A stretch of 64,000 bases of DNA from Flavobacterium aeripolare (GTDB lineage Bacteria > Bacteroidota > Bacteroidia > Flavobacteriales > Flavobacteriaceae). How positions within the stretch are numbered: position 1 is the first letter of the stretch; each line of letters opens with the position of its first letter. Where the stretch lies: the NCBI RefSeq assembly GCF_013294025.1, contig NZ_JABSNL010000008.1, positions 1-64,000 on the forward strand, in the 5' to 3' direction. This document shows positions 59,944 through 64,000 of the stretch, piece by piece. The position numbers and the translations under genes were made by a program. A model generated the notes under the pieces. That model ran no database searches. It had not been told where the DNA came from and was given only the letters and a program-made list of their open reading frames with translations.

Positions 59944-60441
59944 ATGGCATCAATTACATTAGGAGGAAATCCAATACATACATCAGGAGAGTTACCAAAA
60001 GTGGGATCAAAACTAGCTGATTTTAAATTAGTGCAAAACGATTTATCAGTAGCTACATTAAGTGATTTTGCGGGTAAAAAAGTGATTTACAATATTTTTC
60101 CAAGTGTTGATACAGGAACTTGTGCTGCGTCAGTTAGAAAATTCAATCAATCTGCTGCAAATTTAAGCAACACAGTAGTTTTATGTATTTCAAGAGACTT
60201 ACCATTTGCTCAAAAACGTTTTTGTGGTGCTGAAGGATTAGAAGATGTGATCAACTTATCTGATTTTAAAACTGGAGATTTTGGTAAAGCAAACGGTTTA
60301 GAGATTGTAGATGGTCCTCTAGCTGGATTGCACTCTAGAGTTTTGATCGTTACAGATGAAAACGGAACCGTATTGTACACAGAGCAAGTTGGCGAAATTG
60401 CTGACGAACCAAACTACGAAGCAGCGTTAGCAGTACTATAA
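59944..60441 (+). CDS. tpx: Thiol peroxidase
   Basis: A 165-residue atypical 2-Cys peroxiredoxin. The peroxidatic Cys60 is in FPSVDTGTCAASVRKF and the resolving Cys94 in QKRFCGAEGLE, the normal Tpx spacing. It reduces hydroperoxides, with alkyl hydroperoxides preferred in the family, using thioredoxin. It begins a run of closely spaced genes, tpx-dgkA-ftsK-lolA-lptF/G (12, 18 and about 4 bp gaps), an order I recall as conserved in Flavobacterium. It has its own -7 element and follows a terminator, so it probably heads the transcript. Confidence 0.96.
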   Translation: MASITLGGNPIHTSGELPKVGSKLADFKLVQNDLSVATLSDFAGKKVIYNIFPSVDTGTCAASVRKFNQSAANLSNTVVLCISRDLPFAQKRFCGAEGLEDVINLSDFKTGDFGKANGLEIVDGPLAGLHSRVLIVTDENGTVLYTEQVGEIADEPNYEAALAVL

Positions 60442-60453
60442 TATTTCAATTTA

Positions 60454-60828
60454 ATGGAATTTCAAAAAGACAATTCTTTCTTCACAGGGAGATTAAAAAG
60501 CGTCAATTATGCGCTAAAAGGTGCCATCAAACTAATCACAACAGAACATAGTGTGATGGTACAATTTAGCCTAGGAATAATAATGGTAATCGCAGGGATT
60601 TTTTTCCAAATTACAGCAACCGAATGGCTATTTCAAACATTAGCAATAGGTATGGTAATGAGTGTCGAAGGTTTAAATACTGCTATTGAAAAAATAGCCG
60701 ATTTTATCCACCCAGACTACCATGAAAGAATAGGTTTTATAAAAGATATTGCTGCCGGTGCTGTTTTCTTTGCAGCGATTACCGCAATAATCATCGGTTT
60801 AATAATTTACATGCCAAAAATAGTATAG
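60454..60828 (+). CDS. dgkA: Diacylglycerol kinase / undecaprenol kinase (DgkA family)
   Basis: A 124-residue membrane enzyme with three predicted helices (about 38-55, 60-75 and 97-120). The family motif is GMVMSVEGLNTAIEKIADFIHPDYH, which holds the metal- and ATP-binding Glu (E in NTAIEK). A small amphipathic N-terminal part (RLKSVNYALKGAIKLITTEHSVMVQF) is typical. It phosphorylates diacylglycerol or undecaprenol to recycle lipid carriers; in non-enterobacteria the substrate is often undecaprenol. It lies 12 bp after tpx and 18 bp before ftsK, clearly in one operon. Confidence 0.92.
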   Translation: MEFQKDNSFFTGRLKSVNYALKGAIKLITTEHSVMVQFSLGIIMVIAGIFFQITATEWLFQTLAIGMVMSVEGLNTAIEKIADFIHPDYHERIGFIKDIAAGAVFFAAITAIIIGLIIYMPKIV

Positions 60829-60846
60829 GCAAAAGTACACTCCATA

Positions 60847-63312
60847 ATGGCAAAAAAAACAAGAACAGCCCCTACTGATAAAAAGAATAATGCTAAAACA
60901 ACTAGCACAACCCCTAAAAAAAGAGTAACCAAACAGCATAAAATAGTGTTAGGCGCATTATTAGTATTGTTTGCTATCGTTTTATTGGTCGCATTTGTTT
61001 CTTTCTACATTCACGGTCAAGAAGATCAAAGTGCTGTAAGCGCTTTTACTGACCGTACCGAAGAGGTTCAAAACTGGTCAGGGAAATTTGGTGCCTATCT
61101 AGCCAATCTCTTCGTATACAATGGTTTTGGATTAGCTTCTTTTCTATTTGTACGCTTGTTTTTGCTAACCGGAATTTACCTTGTAGTAAGTTTACCAGTT
61201 AGAAAATTAAAGTCAACGTGGTTTTGGGATCTGTACATGATGATTATCCTATCTATACTATTAGGCTTTTTTGCTACTTCCCTACCTGAATTGGGAGGAG
61301 TCGTAGGATACGAACTAAATTTATTCTTGCAAGATTACATCGGGAAAACAGGAACATTATTACTACTGTTTTTTGCTGTAATCGTGTATATTATTTTCAA
61401 ATTAAAAGTGTCTCCAGAAAAAATTCAATCCTTTTTCGAAAGCACAAAAAAAGACTTAAAAAGCGATCTTTCGAGTATTAAAACAACGTCTAATAATACA
61501 GATGCTGCTTATAATTTAGAAGAATTTGAAGTTAAGGAATCGGATGGTTTTGAGCCAGCAGTAGCTACAGCAGCTGCACCTAAACCTTCTCAATTCGAAA
61601 TCAATAAAGAATCTTTAAAACCTACTATTTCTCATTCTTCTGAAATCAAGAGAGAACCAGCAGCGTCACAAGAGATGTCTCTTGACCGCAACAGCCCACC
61701 TCCTATTGTAGAAGAAGCCACAGATAGTTTTGTAATAGAAACTGCTGAGGAAGAAGTAATCATCGAAGAAAATCTTGCTTCGAGATTGGTATCTGATTTT
61801 GGTTTATTTGATCCTACTTTGGATTTATCCAACTATAAGTACCCTACAATAGACCTTTTAAAGGAATATTCTACAGGTGGAATTACTATCAATCAAGCAG
61901 AATTAGAGGAAAATAAAAACAGAATTGTAGATACGCTTCGTAATTATAAAATCGAAATTGCCCAAATTAAAGCAACCGTAGGACCTTCTGTGACGTTATA
62001 CGAAATTGTACCAGAGGCGGGAATCAGGATTTCGAAAATTAAAAATTTAGAAGACGATATTGCCTTATCACTTTCGGCATTAGGGATTCGTATCATTGCT
62101 CCTATCCCAGGAAAAGGAACGATTGGTATCGAGGTACCTAATAAGAATCCTACTATTGTTTCTATGAAAAGTGTTATTGGCTCAGCCAAATTTCAAGAGG
62201 CAGAAATGGAACTACCTATTGCACTTGGAAAAACTATTTCGAATGAAACCTTTGTAGTCGACTTGGCAAAAATGCCCCACTTATTAATGGCGGGAGCAAC
62301 AGGACAAGGAAAGTCTGTTGGTTTAAATGCTGTATTAACATCATTGTTGTACAAAAAACATCCAGCCGAAGTAAAATTTGTTTTGGTTGACCCTAAAAAA
62401 GTGGAGCTTACCTTATTTAACAAAATCGAAAGACATTACCTAGCCAAACTTCCAGATACCGAAGATGCGATTATCACCGATAATGCAAAAGTGGTGAACA
62501 CCTTAAATTCACTGTGTGTAGAAATGGACAACCGTTACTCTTTATTAAAAGACGCGATGGTACGTAATATTAAAGAATACAATGACAAGTTTAAAGGTCG
62601 AAAATTAAACCCTGAGAACGGACACCGTTTTTTACCTTACATTATATTAGTAGTCGATGAGTTTGCCGATTTAATTATGACAGCAGGAAAAGAAGTAGAA
62701 GTTCCTATTGCTCGACTAGCTCAGTTAGCCCGTGCGATTGGTATTCACTTAATTATTGCTACACAAAGACCATCGGTGAATGTAATTACCGGTTTAATTA
62801 AAGCCAACTTCCCTGCGAGGATAGCTTTTAGAGTTACCTCAAAAATTGATTCACGAACTATTCTTGATACACAAGGTGCCGATCAATTAATAGGTCGTGG
62901 AGATATGTTGTACACAAACGGAAACGATGTTGTACGCGTTCAGTGTGCCTTTATTGACACCCCAGAAGTAGAAAAAATTACAGATTTCATTGGATCACAA
63001 AAGGCGTATGCCACTGCTTATTTATTACCAGAGTTTGTAGGTGAGGAAAATGGCATCAATCTTGATGTAGATATTTCCGAGAGAGATACTTTGTTTAGAG
63101 AAGCGGCAGAAATTATCGTAAATGCACAACAAGGTTCAGCATCATTATTGCAACGTAAACTAAAATTAGGGTACAACAGAGCGGGTCGTTTAATTGACCA
63201 ACTCGAGCAAGCTGGAATTGTAGGACCGTTTGAAGGTAGTAAAGCACGATCTGTAAACATCCTAGACTTAACGTCTCTTGATCAATTTTTTAACAATGAA
63301 CAAAATAATTAA
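60847..63312 (+). CDS. ftsK: DNA translocase FtsK/SpoIIIE
   Basis: An 821-residue protein that pumps chromosomal DNA through the closing division septum. Four N-terminal membrane helices (about 35-180) are followed by a linker of about 200 residues rich in Glu/Ser. The motor domain has Walker A GATGQGKS at 483-490 and Walker B ILVVDEFADL. RPSVNVITGLIKANFPARIAFRV is a conserved block. The C-terminal gamma winged helix (about 740-805, ASLLQRKLKLGYNRAGRLIDQLEQAGIVGP) reads KOPS-like chromosome markers. The linker is short compared with E. coli FtsK. Its stop overlaps the longer possible reading of lolA, and the true lolA start is 4 bp downstream. Confidence 0.96.
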   Translation: MAKKTRTAPTDKKNNAKTTSTTPKKRVTKQHKIVLGALLVLFAIVLLVAFVSFYIHGQEDQSAVSAFTDRTEEVQNWSGKFGAYLANLFVYNGFGLASFLFVRLFLLTGIYLVVSLPVRKLKSTWFWDLYMMIILSILLGFFATSLPELGGVVGYELNLFLQDYIGKTGTLLLLFFAVIVYIIFKLKVSPEKIQSFFESTKKDLKSDLSSIKTTSNNTDAAYNLEEFEVKESDGFEPAVATAAAPKPSQFEINKESLKPTISHSSEIKREPAASQEMSLDRNSPPPIVEEATDSFVIETAEEEVIIEENLASRLVSDFGLFDPTLDLSNYKYPTIDLLKEYSTGGITINQAELEENKNRIVDTLRNYKIEIAQIKATVGPSVTLYEIVPEAGIRISKIKNLEDDIALSLSALGIRIIAPIPGKGTIGIEVPNKNPTIVSMKSVIGSAKFQEAEMELPIALGKTISNETFVVDLAKMPHLLMAGATGQGKSVGLNAVLTSLLYKKHPAEVKFVLVDPKKVELTLFNKIERHYLAKLPDTEDAIITDNAKVVNTLNSLCVEMDNRYSLLKDAMVRNIKEYNDKFKGRKLNPENGHRFLPYIILVVDEFADLIMTAGKEVEVPIARLAQLARAIGIHLIIATQRPSVNVITGLIKANFPARIAFRVTSKIDSRTILDTQGADQLIGRGDMLYTNGNDVVRVQCAFIDTPEVEKITDFIGSQKAYATAYLLPEFVGEENGINLDVDISERDTLFREAAEIIVNAQQGSASLLQRKLKLGYNRAGRLIDQLEQAGIVGPFEGSKARSVNILDLTSLDQFFNNEQNN

Positions 63313-63316
63313 GACC

Positions 63317-63958
63317 ATGAAAAAATTAATTCAGATTGCATTTATTATCCTTTTTAGCTTTTCAGTTCAAGCACAAGATAAAAAAGCTAAAGCCCTTTTA
63401 GATCAAGTGACTACTAAAGTTAAAAGCTATAATAATATTGTAATTGATTTTAAATATTCATTAAACAACGCTAAGGAAAACATCAATCAAGATAGTAAAG
63501 GAAATGTAACCTTAAAAGGCAATCAATATGTATTGAACTTTATGGGAATTACTAAAATTTATGATGGTAGAAAGAACTACACTATCGTTCCTGAAGATGA
63601 AGAAATTACCATTTCTAGCGTGAATGAAAACGACGATAATGCTATTACACCGTCTAAGATGTTAACTTTCTTCAATAGCGGGTACAAGTATTACATGGAT
63701 ATTATTCAGGATGTACGAGGTAGAAAAATTCAATACATCAAATTAATTCCTACAAATCCTAAAGATCAAAGAAAAGAAATTCTACTAGGTATCGATGTAT
63801 CAACAAAACATATCTATAATTTGATAGAAATGGGGAAAAAAGGAACAAAAACTACTTTAACCGTTAATTCTTTTAAAACGAATCAGCCATTGTCGAAAAA
63901 TCAATTTATCTTTGCGCAAAGTAAATATCCAAATTACTACATCAATAAATTAGATTAG
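63317..63958 (+). CDS. lolA: Outer-membrane lipoprotein carrier protein LolA-like
   Basis: A 213-residue exported protein with a signal peptide (MKKLIQIAFIILFSFSVQAQ) and a LolA/LolB-like beta-barrel domain (about 25-205). DFKYSLNNAKENINQDSKGNVTLKGNQYVLNFMGITKIYDGRKNYTIVPEDEEI (about 42-95) is the typical segment. It probably ferries lipoproteins across the periplasm to the outer membrane. An in-frame ATG at 63278 lies inside ftsK; ATG 63317 begins the signal peptide and is chosen. It is 4 bp after ftsK and 8 bp before the next gene. Confidence 0.88.
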   Translation: MKKLIQIAFIILFSFSVQAQDKKAKALLDQVTTKVKSYNNIVIDFKYSLNNAKENINQDSKGNVTLKGNQYVLNFMGITKIYDGRKNYTIVPEDEEITISSVNENDDNAITPSKMLTFFNSGYKYYMDIIQDVRGRKIQYIKLIPTNPKDQRKEILLGIDVSTKHIYNLIEMGKKGTKTTLTVNSFKTNQPLSKNQFIFAQSKYPNYYINKLD

Positions 63959-63966
63959 ATTATTAG

Positions 63967-64000
63967 GTGAAAATTCTTGACAAATACTTATTAAAAACAT
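63967..64000 (+). CDS. LptF/LptG permease, first 11 codons only (window edge)
   Basis: Eight bases after the lolA stop, GTG 63967 opens a frame that reads VKILDKYLLKT to the window end. MKILDKYLLKTF is the usual beginning of the YjgP/YjgQ (LptF/LptG) permeases of Flavobacteria, which move lipopolysaccharide from the inner membrane. The order ftsK-lolA-lptF/G agrees. The GTG start and the identification rest on only 11 residues. Confidence 0.6.
   Translation, partial: MKILDKYLLKT

Noticed and set aside
1..64000. tRNA, rRNA and CRISPR features
   Set aside because: No cloverleaf with a GTTCRA-type T-loop outside coding regions, no rRNA-like stretch and no regularly spaced direct repeats of CRISPR size were seen by eye.

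Overview
The window looks like chromosomal DNA of a Flavobacterium-type bacterium (Bacteroidota, Flavobacteriaceae). It is AT-rich, has weak Shine-Dalgarno signals, and its promoters resemble the flavobacterial TTG-N17-23-TAnnTTTG pattern. The gene content also fits: DUF6952 beside a redox cluster, a TonB receptor with a carboxypeptidase-like N-terminal domain, tandem large amidohydrolases, and the order tpx, dgkA, ftsK, lolA, lptF/G. No rRNA, tRNA, CRISPR array, transposase, integrase or intact prophage was seen.

Positions 1-5640 are accessory DNA. Small unrelated plus-strand genes (a disrupted HEPN-like gene, an esterase, two hypotheticals, DUF1810, a MORN-repeat lipoprotein, two small membrane proteins, DUF4833) lie between spacers. 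Three spacers begin at or just after a stop codon, are about 130 bp long and carry imperfect inverted repeats, recalling integron attC sites. Two copies of a hairpin-bearing repeat family with three shared sequence blocks also lie here (1561-1666 and 5511-5631).

Positions 5700-23900 hold a processive GT2 glycosyltransferase, a secreted repeat protein, DUF1398, a TonB receptor, a GT9 enzyme, panB, an RluA pseudouridine synthase, an aldehyde dehydrogenase, a membrane protein, a 1334-residue hybrid histidine kinase, a YpfJ-type zinc peptidase and a ComM-like AAA protein. Positions 24500-29800 are a tight five-gene operon: Na+/solute symporter, GNAT, M20 amidohydrolase, alanine racemase and an alanine/ornithine racemase-family enzyme. 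It suggests uptake and stereo-interconversion of acylated or D-amino acids.

Positions 29900-48300 hold two amidohydrolases, an ammonium transporter, a pabB-tilS-dsbD operon on the minus strand, a DoxX-like protein, a lipocalin, dihydrolipoyl dehydrogenase, a divergent Lrp/Cys-Met lyase pair, a DUF4442 protein and an APC permease. Positions 48500-58100 hold a two-domain FAD/Fe-S oxidoreductase, a cell-wall recycling trio (GHL10-like hydrolase, AmpG-like permease, NagZ-like GH3) and an NhaC-like antiporter. Positions 58276-64000 hold a thiol-peroxidase cluster (Prx, Trx, DUF6952, Tpx), then dgkA, ftsK, lolA and the first codons of an LptF/LptG permease cut by the window edge. The spacers before trx, DUF6952 and tpx are built from 7-8 bp CTTTG/CTTAA-type repeats.

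The most novel-looking material is non-coding: the 130 bp spacers, the three-block hairpin repeats and the short periodic spacers of the redox cluster. Several start codons were placed downstream of the longest possible start, using signal peptides, family lengths and promoter positions.
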